Source of the DNA: Peptococcaceae bacterium | Lineage (GTDB): Bacteria; Bacillota; Peptococcia; Peptococcales; Peptococcaceae | Length of the DNA stretch: 38,806 bases | NCBI GenBank assembly: GCA_017399005.1 | Contig: JAFQEO010000021.1 | Span: 1 to 38,806, forward strand | Direction of reading: 5' to 3' | In this document: one piece after another, positions 26,351 through 34,579 of the stretch | Layout of the letters: each line of letters begins with the position of its first letter | How positions within the stretch are numbered: the first letter of the stretch is position 1 | Program-made: the position numbers and the translations under genes | The notes under the pieces: model-generated | What the model was told of the DNA's origin: nothing | Databases searched by the model: none | The model's input: only the letters and a program-made list of their open reading frames with translations

Positions 26351-27148
26351 ATGGCAAAACAGAGACTGGACGTTGTGCTGGTTGAAAAAGGACTGGCCGC
26401 CAGCCGTGAAAAGGCAAAAGCACTGATTATGGCAGGCAAGGTTCTGGTGGATGAAAAGAAAATTGATAAAGCAGGTACCGAGGTAAATCCGGATTTACCG
26501 ATTCGTCTTCTGGGGCAGGATATTCCTTATGTGAGTCGCGGCGGTCTGAAACTGGAAAAAGCTCTGCAGGTATTTCCGGTGGATTTAACCGGAAAAGTGG
26601 TAGCGGATATCGGTGCTTCTACCGGCGGATTTGTAGACTGTGCACTGCAGAACGGTGCAGTAAAGGTATTTGCTGTTGATGTGGGGTACAACCAGTTAGA
26701 CTGGAAACTGCGCAGCGATGAACGGGTTATCAATATGGAGAAAACCAATGCCCGTTATCTGGAGGCAGACAGTCTGGGCGAAATGGTAGATGTGGTAACA
26801 ACCGATGTATCGTTTATTTCGCTGGATAAAATTCTGCCGCCGGCAATGACATTCCTGAAAGATGGCGGTCATGTGCTGGCACTGATCAAACCGCAATTTG
26901 AAGCTGGCAAAGAAAAAGTGGGCAAAAAAGGGGTTGTGCGTGACCCTGCGGTGCATCAGGAAGTAGTGGAAAAAATTCTGGCTCTGTGCAAAGAAATCAA
27001 TCTGACTGTATGGGGGCTGGATTTTTCGCCGGTAAAAGGGCCGGAAGGCAATATTGAATATTTACTGTGGGGATGTAAAAATCCTGACACCGATTTTGTA
27101 CCGGATGCAGTTGCTGTTGTTGCAGCTGCCCACGACAGACTGGATTGA
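26351..27148 (+). CDS. tlyA: TlyA-family rRNA 2'-O-methyltransferase
   Basis: The 265-residue protein has an N-terminal S4 RNA-binding domain (RLDVVLVEKGLAASREKAKALIMAG) and then an FtsJ-like Rossmann methyltransferase domain with the SAM motif VVADIGASTGGFVDCAL and the K-D-K-E style residues (DVTTDVSFISL, ALIKPQFEAG). Family members methylate 16S and/or 23S rRNA and are often mislabelled hemolysins. It overlaps the next gene by one base (TGATG). Confidence 0.92.
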   Translation: MAKQRLDVVLVEKGLAASREKAKALIMAGKVLVDEKKIDKAGTEVNPDLPIRLLGQDIPYVSRGGLKLEKALQVFPVDLTGKVVADIGASTGGFVDCALQNGAVKVFAVDVGYNQLDWKLRSDERVINMEKTNARYLEADSLGEMVDVVTTDVSFISLDKILPPAMTFLKDGGHVLALIKPQFEAGKEKVGKKGVVRDPAVHQEVVEKILALCKEINLTVWGLDFSPVKGPEGNIEYLLWGCKNPDTDFVPDAVAVVAAAHDRLD

Positions 27149-27756
27149 TGACATACATGCTGGATACAATTGTGCCGCAGCTGAGACAGATTCTGCTGAT
27201 GGCGCAGGAATGGCTTCAGCTGTGGCTGATACAGAATCAGCATCTTGTAGCACTATGGATGCTGATTTTTTTCAGCATGATAGCCGGCAGTTTGCTGTAT
27301 CGGGTTGTTTCAACGGCATGGCGCCGGTGGCGAATCGCCCGACGCTTTAAACGAGGGCTGATTGCGGAAAAACATGCCGCAAAATATCTGCGGCGACACG
27401 GCTATAAAATTCTGGCGGCACAGCTGCAGGAAACGATTACCGTATATGTAAACAGCGAAGCGCAGGAAAGCAAAGTGCGTGCTGATTTTCTGGTGCGTAA
27501 AGGATGGAAAACCTATATTGTGGAAGTAAAAAGCGGCCAGCAGGGAACCGTACGGCAGGCGGCCACCAGAAGGCAGCTTCTGGAATACAAACTGGTTTAT
27601 GAGCCGGACGGTATTATTCTGCTGGATATGGAGCATCATAATTTGCAGAAAATCGATTTTGGCTACCATACACGAAAACGCGGCATATGGCTGCGCTACG
27701 GCAGCATCAGCATTCTGAGCGGTGCTCTGGTGTATGGACTGCTGCAGGTTTTCTAG
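27148..27756 (+). CDS. Two-pass membrane protein with PD-(D/E)XK nuclease-like core
   Basis: The 202-residue protein has no assigned function. A membrane helix at about 33-53 is followed by a strongly basic stretch (RRWRIARRFKRG), a soluble domain, and a second helix at about 185-201. The soluble part begins GLIAEKHAAKYLRRHGYKIL, like the opening helix of YraN/Holliday-resolvase-type nucleases. It then has Asp113 (RADFLV), Glu126-Val-Lys128 (VEVKSG) and Gln/Arg-rich RQAATRRQLLEY, the order of a PD-(D/E)XK active site. Polarity suggests a cytoplasmic domain tethered at both ends. It lies between tlyA and nadK in the operon. Nuclease activity is inferred. Confidence 0.75.
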   Translation: MTYMLDTIVPQLRQILLMAQEWLQLWLIQNQHLVALWMLIFFSMIAGSLLYRVVSTAWRRWRIARRFKRGLIAEKHAAKYLRRHGYKILAAQLQETITVYVNSEAQESKVRADFLVRKGWKTYIVEVKSGQQGTVRQAATRRQLLEYKLVYEPDGIILLDMEHHNLQKIDFGYHTRKRGIWLRYGSISILSGALVYGLLQVF

Positions 27757-27769
27757 GAGAATGATTGAT

Positions 27770-28642
27770 ATGAATGCAGTAAAAACAGTTGGACTGATTA
27801 TTAACAGTTATAAAAAACAGATAATTGAGATAGGAAAAAAACTGGCGGAATTGCTGTATCAGCAGCAGGTAGCTGTGGTAGCAATCGGAGAAGAGGCAGA
27901 GGCTTTACAGATTTCTCCGTCTACCGAAGAGGAATTCTGCCAGGCGGCGCAGATTGTTCTGGTGATTGGCGGTGACGGGACTATGCTGCGTGCGGCACGT
28001 ACTGTTTACGGAAGAGAAATCCCGCTGCTGGGGATTAACCAGGGATATCTGGGTTTTTTAACAGAGGTGGAAGTGGAACATCTGCAGGAGGCGTTGCAGC
28101 AGCTTTTGAAAGGCGATTATGCGATTGAACGCCGCATGATGCTGAGTGCGCAGGTATACCGGAATCAGCAGTGTATCGCAGATGTTAATGCGCTGAATGA
28201 CATGGTGGTAACCAAGGGGGCTCTGTCCCGTATTATTAAAATGGAACTGTATTCAGGAGAGCAGCTTGTGGACCGTTATCATGGTGATGGCCTTATTTTC
28301 TCTACGCCAACAGGTTCCACCGGATATTCACTGTCGGCAGGAGGGCCGATTGTGTATCCGGCCATGGAATTATGTATTGTAGCGCCAATCTGCCCGCACA
28401 GCCTGATTGCACGGCCGATTATTTTTTCGCCGGAACATGGTTTAACTTTGCGGCTGGATTCCAACAATGCACCGGCTATGCTGACGGTAGACGGGCAGAA
28501 CGGTGTTGAACTGAAAAAAGGCGACCGTATTGAAATCGGGAAAGCAAAACATGATACATGCCTGATTGTATTGGAAAACCGGAACTTTTTTGCGGTATTG
28601 CGCGAAAAACTGAGAGGTGTGCAGGATGACACAGGAAGGTGA
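27770..28642 (+). CDS. nadK: NAD kinase
   Basis: The 290-residue enzyme phosphorylates NAD to NADP. It shows the GGDGTMLRAAR motif near residue 66, LGINQGYLGFLTEV, the conserved NDMVVTKG and FSTPTGSTGYSLSAGGPIVYP stretches, and HSLIARPIIF. The ATG at 27770 lies nine bases after TAGGAGA. An ATG at 27761 is too near. Its 3' end is five bases before the likely argR start. Confidence 0.95.
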   Translation: MNAVKTVGLIINSYKKQIIEIGKKLAELLYQQQVAVVAIGEEAEALQISPSTEEEFCQAAQIVLVIGGDGTMLRAARTVYGREIPLLGINQGYLGFLTEVEVEHLQEALQQLLKGDYAIERRMMLSAQVYRNQQCIADVNALNDMVVTKGALSRIIKMELYSGEQLVDRYHGDGLIFSTPTGSTGYSLSAGGPIVYPAMELCIVAPICPHSLIARPIIFSPEHGLTLRLDSNNAPAMLTVDGQNGVELKKGDRIEIGKAKHDTCLIVLENRNFFAVLREKLRGVQDDTGR

Positions 28643-28647
28643 GATTT

Positions 28648-29094
28648 GTGAAAACAAAACGGCATAGAAAAATACTGGAGATTATCAAAGAAAATGTAGT
28701 GGGTACCCAGGAGGAACTGGCGGAGTTTTTAAAAGAGGAAGGCTTTAATGTTACGCAGGCAACTGTTTCCCGCGATATTAAAGAACTGGCTCTGATTAAA
28801 ATTGCAGTGGGCGGCGACCAGTATCGTTATTCGCTGCCGACCGAGATTACTGTATCGGAAACACGACTGCGTTTCCTGCTGAAAGAATTTGTGCTGAACT
28901 ATGCTTCCAGTGAAAATATTCTGGTAGTACGCACTGCACCGGGCAATGCCAATGCAGTGGCATCGGCGCTGGATAATGCCCAGTGGGGCGAAATTCTGGG
29001 CTCGGTAGCCGGGGATGATACCATTCTGGTGGTGTCCAGAAAAAAAGAGGACATTCCGAAAATTATCGAGAAACTGGAATCTTATCTGGACTGA
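28648..29094 (+). CDS. argR: Arginine repressor ArgR/AhrC
   Basis: The protein has 148 residues. The N-terminal winged helix (RHRKILEIIKENVVGTQEELAEFLKEEGFNVTQATVSRDIKEL) binds ARG boxes, and the C-terminal domain binds arginine and forms hexamers (RTAPGNANAVASALD, EILGSVAGDDTILVVSR). The GTG at 28648 has AAGGTGA at correct distance, and a GTG at 28639 would start within that site. It precedes recN, as ahrC does in Bacillus. No arginine-metabolism genes are in the window. Confidence 0.93.
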   Translation: MKTKRHRKILEIIKENVVGTQEELAEFLKEEGFNVTQATVSRDIKELALIKIAVGGDQYRYSLPTEITVSETRLRFLLKEFVLNYASSENILVVRTAPGNANAVASALDNAQWGEILGSVAGDDTILVVSRKKEDIPKIIEKLESYLD

Positions 29095-29111
29095 ATGGCA
29101 GGTGATAGGCA

Positions 29112-30794
29112 ATGCTCACCCGACTGATGGTGAAAGACTTTGCACTGATACATCAGATTGAACTGGAGTTTGATTCCAGATTCAATGTACTGACCGGGGA
29201 AACCGGCGCAGGGAAATCGATTATAATTGACGCGGTATCCTTACTGCTGGGAGCAAGAGCCAGCAGCAGGGATATTCGTTTTGGATGCAGCAAGGCCATG
29301 GTGGAAGGCACATTTACTGTGGAACCACAGCCGGAACTGGATGCGCTTCTGGAACAGCTTGGTCATGAACCGGATGAGGACCGGCAGATGATTCTGTATC
29401 GGGAGCTGACCTCCAGTGGAAAAAATGTGTGCCGTATCAATGACCGGACGGTTACACTGGCAACATTCCGGCAAATTGGTCAGATGCTGATTAACATTTA
29501 CGGACAGCATGATTTTCAGGCAATTTCGAATAAAGAACATCATCTGCAGCTTCTGGACAGCCTAGGAGATAACGCTTTTCAGCAGTTGAAAACACAGATG
29601 GCGGAAGCCTACCGTCAGATGGCGCAGGCAGAACAGAAACGAAATGCTCTGCAGCAGGCACTGCGGGAACGGCAGGAAAAACTGGACTTTCTGCGGTTTA
29701 AACTGCGGGAACTGGACGAACTGCAGCTGAAAGAAGGCGAAGAGGAAGCTCTGGAACAGGAACTTTCGGTACTGGACAATTTTGAGAAAATTGCGTCAGC
29801 CACCGAAAAGGCATATCAGCTGCTGTATGGTGACCGTCGTTCCATTTATGCTATGCTGACTGCAACTGTTGACGGAATGAACAGTATTCGGCAGTATGAT
29901 AAACAGCTGAATGAAATGGCGGAAAGTCTGCAGAGTATGATGTATATGGCAGAGGACTACGGCTTGACCTTATCCGGCTACAGCGACAGAATGGATTACG
30001 ATGCAGAACGTCGTGAACGTCTGAATGAGCGCAAATATACTCTGGATAAAGCGAAACGCAAATATAATCTTTCCATTGAAGAACTGATAGCGGAACAGCA
30101 GCGTTTACAGCAGGAAATCAATACACTGGAACATGCAGACGAGGAAATTGAGGAATTGGACGCTATCTGCCGGGAAAAACGGCTGGAATTTGAAAAACTG
30201 GCACTGGAGATTCGTCAGAAACGTCAGCATCTGGCAAAGATACTGACCGAAGGTCTGCTGGCCGAACTGGCACATCTTGCGATGAATCATACACGCTTTG
30301 CCGTGCAGTTTGATGAAAAAGCAGCATCGGCTCAGGGTATGGACCAGGTGGAATTTTTCATGTCTGCCAATCCGGGACAGCCGCTTCGTGAACTGAGTGA
30401 AATTGCTTCCGGCGGGGAAATGTCCCGTATTATGCTGGCATTTAAAACAGTACTGGCTCAGCACGAAAGCATTGGTACTCTGATTTTTGACGAGATTGAT
30501 ACCGGCATTGGCGGCAATATTGTGGTAAAAGTCGGGGAAAAACTGGCAGATGTAAGCCGGTTTGCACAGGTAATCTGTGTAACGCATTCGCCGCAGATTG
30601 CAGCTCTGGCTGATTGTCATTTCCGTATTCAGAAGCAGATTTCTGATGAGGAAACCATCACCAGCGTTACAGTGCTGACAGCTGAAGAAGAAATTACCGA
30701 GCTGGCCCGTATGCTGGGCGGTGAAGAGGAATTCCAGCTTCGTCATGCAGAAGAACTGAAACGCAACGCGGCAGTGCATAAAGGGAATATTTAA
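29112..30794 (+). CDS. recN: DNA repair protein RecN (SMC-like ATPase)
   Basis: The 560-residue double-strand-break repair protein has the SMC-type split ATPase: Walker A LTGETGAGKSIIIDAVSLLLGARA at about 28-50, a long coiled-coil middle (about 155-370), the ABC signature ASGGEMSRIMLAFK near 433, and Walker B LIFDEIDTGIGG near 455. Length is normal. It ends the asp23-recN run and is followed by a terminator. Confidence 0.95.
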   Translation: MLTRLMVKDFALIHQIELEFDSRFNVLTGETGAGKSIIIDAVSLLLGARASSRDIRFGCSKAMVEGTFTVEPQPELDALLEQLGHEPDEDRQMILYRELTSSGKNVCRINDRTVTLATFRQIGQMLINIYGQHDFQAISNKEHHLQLLDSLGDNAFQQLKTQMAEAYRQMAQAEQKRNALQQALRERQEKLDFLRFKLRELDELQLKEGEEEALEQELSVLDNFEKIASATEKAYQLLYGDRRSIYAMLTATVDGMNSIRQYDKQLNEMAESLQSMMYMAEDYGLTLSGYSDRMDYDAERRERLNERKYTLDKAKRKYNLSIEELIAEQQRLQQEINTLEHADEEIEELDAICREKRLEFEKLALEIRQKRQHLAKILTEGLLAELAHLAMNHTRFAVQFDEKAASAQGMDQVEFFMSANPGQPLRELSEIASGGEMSRIMLAFKTVLAQHESIGTLIFDEIDTGIGGNIVVKVGEKLADVSRFAQVICVTHSPQIAALADCHFRIQKQISDEETITSVTVLTAEEEITELARMLGGEEEFQLRHAEELKRNAAVHKGNI

Positions 30795-30804
30795 TAACGT
30801 ATAA

Positions 30805-30836
30805 GGGCAGAAATCAGATGATTTCTGCTCTTTTTA
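30805..30836 (+). terminator. Rho-independent terminator after recN
   Basis: GGGCAGAAAT (30805-30814) pairs with ATTTCTGCTC (30821-30830), with one G-T pair, and then T5. Confidence 0.85.
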
Positions 30837-30908
30837 TAATGCGCCACGGATATCTGACCGATGTGTTCAATTATATTTCATGTTATTCTTTCCGTAATGA
30901 TAATCTTG

Positions 30909-30917
30909 TGGTATGAT
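30909..30917 (+). promoter_or_regulatory. Candidate extended -10 promoter for the hydrolase gene
   Basis: TGGTATGAT lies about 38 bases before the hydrolase start. The -35 region is poor. Confidence 0.4.
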
Positions 30918-30954
30918 GGCTACAGTAAGAAATTTAAAACGAAAGGTGATTTTT

Positions 30955-31851
30955 ATGAGATTAAAGCATAAAATTCTGATTGCTTTGGGTATCCTGCTGG
31001 TACTTTTATGCGGTGTGTTGTTTTTTCTGAACAACATGATTCTTGAAAATTTTTCTGCAAACCGTACTAATGGTGCTGCTCTGCATGCAGATGCGTTTAC
31101 TGAAGAGTATAATCCGACAGAACATTCACTGGATACTGGTTTTATGACAACTGTAGATAAAGGAAACTCATCTGGTCATCATGTGTTCTTCATTCATGGC
31201 GGAGGCTGTGTGATGGATGCGGTTCCTTATCATACAGATGTTATCTGCGCTCTGGCGGATAGAGGGTTAAGAGTAACTGCTTATGATTATCCGCTGTTCC
31301 CGGAATATGAATATGTGGAAATCAGTGAACATGTATATCAGGCTTATCAGGAACTGGTGCGTCTGTATCCGAATGATACCATTGCTGTTTACGGCGATTC
31401 GGCAGGCGGTTCTTTAGCATTGCATCTGTTAGCTCGGCTGCGGGATGAGGATGCAGCTAACCGCCCGGAAAAAGCTGTGCTAGTATCTCCAATGCTGGAT
31501 TTGAGTATGAGTAATCCTGAAATCGAAAAATACGCAGAGGGAGATACTTCGTTAAGCTACAGCGGCACAAAAATTCTTGCTATGTATCTTGCCGGTTTCA
31601 AAGATAAAAAATCTCCGGAACTGTCACCGCTTTATGCAGACCTGCATGATTTAGGCGATATTCTGATGTTTTATGGCTCCAGAGAAATTCTGCGTCCGGA
31701 CTGTGAAAAACTGATTGAAAAAATAAATGATACAGAAGGAACACAGATGGAATCCCATATGGCAGAAGGAAAACTTCATGACTATGTGATGATTGTGGAT
31801 GATGAACAATCGATTGCAGCCTTTGATAGAATGGCTGAATTTCTGAACTAG
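30955..31851 (+). CDS. Membrane-anchored alpha/beta hydrolase (fold-3 esterase/lipase type)
   Basis: The 298-residue protein has an N-terminal hydrophobic anchor (about 6-27), placing the enzyme outside the membrane. The oxyanion motif HGGG starts at His81, the nucleophile elbow is GDSAGGS with Ser149, Asp near 248 lies in REILRPD, and the catalytic His275 lies in KLHDYV. These are features of the Abhydrolase_3/hormone-sensitive-lipase group, which cleaves acyl or acetyl esters. The natural substrate is unknown. AAAGGTGA precedes the ATG at 30955. It is a single-gene unit between recN and a bidirectional terminator. Confidence 0.88.
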   Translation: MRLKHKILIALGILLVLLCGVLFFLNNMILENFSANRTNGAALHADAFTEEYNPTEHSLDTGFMTTVDKGNSSGHHVFFIHGGGCVMDAVPYHTDVICALADRGLRVTAYDYPLFPEYEYVEISEHVYQAYQELVRLYPNDTIAVYGDSAGGSLALHLLARLRDEDAANRPEKAVLVSPMLDLSMSNPEIEKYAEGDTSLSYSGTKILAMYLAGFKDKKSPELSPLYADLHDLGDILMFYGSREILRPDCEKLIEKINDTEGTQMESHMAEGKLHDYVMIVDDEQSIAAFDRMAEFLN

Positions 31852-31852
31852 C

Positions 31853-31889
31853 AAAAAACCTGTACCAGAAAAACTGGTACAGGTTTTTA
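31853..31889. terminator. Bidirectional Rho-independent terminator
   Basis: A perfect stem of about 14 bp (AAAACCTGTACCAG and its inverse) has loop AAAAA, with an A run on the left and a T run on the right. It lies immediately after the hydrolase stop and can also end transcription of the lipoprotein gene coming from the right. Confidence 0.9.
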
Positions 31890-32022
31890 TATGACTGTTT
31901 TTATTTTAGTACGGATGAATTGGTTGCTGATAATATTTTTGCTTGAGAAAAACTGACATATATGTTTAAAGAAGAGCTGTATATAGCTTTGTTGTGTATA
32001 ACAAATAAAATGAGCCGTACAG

Positions 32023-32583
32023 TTAAACGCTCTGCTTCAGGATTTCATAGAACTCATAAACGCGCTCTTCTGTAATTGCTGCACCTCTGCCATTTACAAC
32101 TAGCGGATAAAGAGAGCCTCCTTCGACTTCGCTGCCGGCTTCTTTCTGCGCAGCTTCTTTTTCTGTAATCCATACAAGCTGTTCATCCTGCAGTTCTAAA
32201 AATTCTTCTTCTGGCAGAATGCGTTTTAATTCACTCCATAAATAGTTCAACGCATTATCCCAGAGTTCATATAACTCCTGTGATTTGGAGTTCATATCAG
32301 ACTGTGTTAATGCATCTTGCTCCAGAGAAGTTTTAATAATGTCCGACTGTTCCTCAATGGATATCATATAGTCATCCACTTTGCTGATATCATAATCAGA
32401 AACCTTATCCGGTTCGGCAGTGCTGTTTTCCTGATCTGCAGGTTCTGCAGCAGAACTTTTGTTGTCGGTTACAGATTCTGTTTCTGTTGCTGGTGATGTC
32501 TGCGGTGCTTGTGCGTTTTCATTTACACATCCTGATGCAAAAAATGCAAGTACCAGCATTAGTATTAATATATTTTTTTTCAT
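32023..32583 (-). CDS. Lipoprotein with DUF1311/LprI-like domain
   Basis: The 186-residue secreted lipoprotein has a signal peptide with lipobox FASGC (Cys19), then a low-complexity Ser/Thr/Glu/Pro linker (about 20-65). The C-terminal domain (about 90-180) has the DUF1311 pattern: QSDMNSKSQELYELWDNALN, then LQDEQLVWITEKEAA, then GGSLYPLV and EERVYEFYEIL. The disulfide cysteines common in that family are absent. Some relatives inhibit lysozyme, but function here is open. AAAGGGAAGG precedes the ATG. Confidence 0.8.
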   Translation of the reverse strand: MKKNILILMLVLAFFASGCVNENAQAPQTSPATETESVTDNKSSAAEPADQENSTAEPDKVSDYDISKVDDYMISIEEQSDIIKTSLEQDALTQSDMNSKSQELYELWDNALNYLWSELKRILPEEEFLELQDEQLVWITEKEAAQKEAGSEVEGGSLYPLVVNGRGAAITEERVYEFYEILKQSV

Positions 32584-32655
32584 AAACCTTCCCTTTGCTT
32601 TCTGCGTTGTATTACTGGAGCCCGAGATATGGGTGAGTATCTTTAGAAAGATGGT

Positions 32656-33156
32656 TTAATCATTTTTATCTGGCATAACACAGCAAAGATGCGCATAATC
32701 TTCCCTGTCTTTTGAACCGGAACCGTTATCATCACTTGCGTAGTAGGTGCAGATATTATGATAAGGAAATGCAGCGATACCCCAAGGGTAACTGAAACCG
32801 GAGGCACCCCAGGCCTTGATGCACACGCCTAACAGAATACCATCATCTACTATTAATGCCTGCAAATCATTATAATTCTCCAGCGCATAACCAAACTGGT
32901 GTGAGTTTTCTTTTGTGATTTCTCCATAAGCTGTGCGGCTGTGATTTGCCGTTTCTACGATTCGATAACAGCGCATCTGTTCCTCCAGAGACTTTCCTTT
33001 CATCTGTTCCAGAAAGCCTTCCGGCCAGGTGAACTCACGGCGCAATGCCTGTATATATTCTTCCTTTGGAGCAGAACGTACACGGTCCCATGCTTCGCGA
33101 GACAGCCAGATATAGTCTTTTACTTCTTCGAAAGTTAAAATTTTATATTCTTTCAT
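32656..33156 (-). CDS. Hypothetical protein of unknown family
   Basis: The 166-residue soluble protein is not one I recognise. It is rich in aromatic and acidic residues, with an N-terminal helical part (YKILTFEEVKDYIWLSREAWDRV) and a later part with small-residue and Tyr-rich strands (AWGASGFSYPWGIAAFPYHN) ending in a CC pair. An ATG at 33171 starts at the GGAGG of the real site. The ATG at 33156, eight bases after it, is preferred. It is possibly co-transcribed with the lipoprotein gene 72 bases downstream. Confidence 0.75.
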   Translation of the reverse strand: MKEYKILTFEEVKDYIWLSREAWDRVRSAPKEEYIQALRREFTWPEGFLEQMKGKSLEEQMRCYRIVETANHSRTAYGEITKENSHQFGYALENYNDLQALIVDDGILLGVCIKAWGASGFSYPWGIAAFPYHNICTYYASDDNGSGSKDREDYAHLCCVMPDKND

Positions 33157-33186
33157 GGTTTTATCCTCCATCCTAATAGTACTTTT

Positions 33187-33195
33187 ATTATATCA
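33187..33195 (-). promoter_or_regulatory. Candidate extended -10 promoter for the hypothetical gene
   Basis: On the minus strand this reads TGATATAAT, about 30 bases before the start at 33156. No convincing -35 is visible. Confidence 0.45.
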
Positions 33196-33204
33196 TAACA
33201 AGCG

Positions 33205-33233
33205 AAAAAAGACAGAGGCTTTCCGCCTCTGTC
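33205..33233 (-). terminator. Rho-independent terminator after spoIVB
   Basis: GACAGAGGC and GCCTCTGTC form a perfect 9-bp stem with a 5-base loop. On the minus strand six T residues follow. It begins five bases after the spoIVB stop. Confidence 0.9.
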
Positions 33234-33238
33234 AAAGA

Positions 33239-34405
33239 TTATTCTGCTGCATCCAGCATATCGTGAATCAGTATGCCGTAGCCTCTGGTGGGGTCATTCA
33301 CAAATACATGGGTTACCGCCCCAATGATTCTTCCGTTCTGGATAATAGGTGAACCACTCATACCCTGCACGATACCGCCGGTTTTTTCCAGCAGAACGGG
33401 GTCTGTCACCCGGATAACCAGCCCTTTGCCGCCTTTATGAGACGGCATTATTTTTTCGATTTCAACGGTGAAACATTCTACCTTGTTTCCATCAATGGCG
33501 GTGAAAATCTGTGCCGGGCCTGGGATAATCTGTGATGGGGCGGCAGTAGGAAGTGCCTGGCTGAAGCATCCGTCTTTGAGAAGGCGGCGATTGTTCAGAA
33601 TACCAAAAATACCGGCAGTAGTATTCTGCTCAATGGTGCCAAGGGATTCGTTGCTGACGAAACGACCGATTTTTTCACCGGGATAGCCCTCAATCCCTTT
33701 TTTAATTCCCTGGATATCGGCAGTTACCAGTTTCCCGTTCAGAATATTGATTTTACTCTGTGTTTCATTACTGGAAATCATGTGTCCAAGTGCACCGTAG
33801 GCAAGTGTTTCCGGGTCAACATAAGTTAAAGTGCCCACACCACCTGCGTTATCCCGAATCAGCAGTCCGATACGGTAGGTGCCGGTATCTTCACAGAATA
33901 CCGGTGTAATTTCCCGGGAAAATGTACGGCTTCTGCGGGTAATTTCCAGTACAATCTGTTTGTGCTGCCGGCCCAGCTCATCCACCAGCATAGCCAGCTG
34001 GTCGTCGTGGCTGACAGCTTCTCCATTGACCGACGTGATAACATCACCAGCCAGAATTCCGGCTTTTTCTGCAGGGTTTACTGTTTTTCCGTTGCTGGTA
34101 ATCGAAGACTGACCAACCACCATAATGCCGTCTGTACGCAGCAGAATTCCCACAGCCTGACCACCGGGATACAGCAGCTTTTGCGGATAGTGCTGTTCTG
34201 CTGATTCACTGGCGGGCAGCAGTTCCAGCAGCTTCATACTGATTTTTGGATTCAGCTGTTCCAGAATCTGCGGAGAATAGCTGAACGATAACGCCTCTGT
34301 GTCTTTTACTGTTTCATGCTGTGCAGTCCAGATACCGGCTGAGGTACCGGCAATCAGAAGTGTTACCAGAAACGATTTAGCCGCCGTTTTCCATCGATTA
34401 AACAA
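33239..34405 (-). CDS. spoIVB: SpoIVB serine peptidase
   Basis: The protein has about 388 residues. An N-terminal membrane helix (about 5-25) is followed by a PDZ domain (about 90-165, AGILAGDVITSVNGEAV) and an S55 peptidase domain with AYGALGHMI (catalytic His), GKLVTADIQGIKKG and GMSGSPIIQNGRIIGAVTHVFVNDPTRGYG (catalytic Ser). In Bacillus it is made in the forespore and triggers pro-sigma-K processing across the septum. A GTG at 34414 lies in the GAGGTGA site. The TTG at 34405 has correct spacing and is preferred. Unlike in Bacillus, it is neither next to recN in the same direction nor followed by spo0A. Confidence 0.94.
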   Translation of the reverse strand: MFNRWKTAAKSFLVTLLIAGTSAGIWTAQHETVKDTEALSFSYSPQILEQLNPKISMKLLELLPASESAEQHYPQKLLYPGGQAVGILLRTDGIMVVGQSSITSNGKTVNPAEKAGILAGDVITSVNGEAVSHDDQLAMLVDELGRQHKQIVLEITRRSRTFSREITPVFCEDTGTYRIGLLIRDNAGGVGTLTYVDPETLAYGALGHMISSNETQSKINILNGKLVTADIQGIKKGIEGYPGEKIGRFVSNESLGTIEQNTTAGIFGILNNRRLLKDGCFSQALPTAAPSQIIPGPAQIFTAIDGNKVECFTVEIEKIMPSHKGGKGLVIRVTDPVLLEKTGGIVQGMSGSPIIQNGRIIGAVTHVFVNDPTRGYGILIHDMLDAAE

Positions 34406-34538
34406 AACTGTCACCTCACTGACAGCTCCAGTCCTTCCAGTGTGGCGCTTTTATAATCTGCCCGGAATAAAGCCATGTGAACCGTTAAAGATTTATCCAG
34501 AATCAGCAGGAATTAACCATAGAAAAATTATGCATAAT

Positions 34539-34576
34539 AAATCTCCGGTACTGTTCTACACAGATATCGGAGATTT
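34539..34576 (-). terminator. Hairpin after sigG, weak terminator
   Basis: AAATCTCCG (34539-34547) and CGGAGATTT (34568-34576) form a perfect 9-bp stem with a 20-base loop, three bases after the sigG stop. On the minus strand it is followed only by ATTATG, so termination may be partial, allowing read-through into spoIVB. Confidence 0.5.
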
Positions 34577-34579
34577 GTT

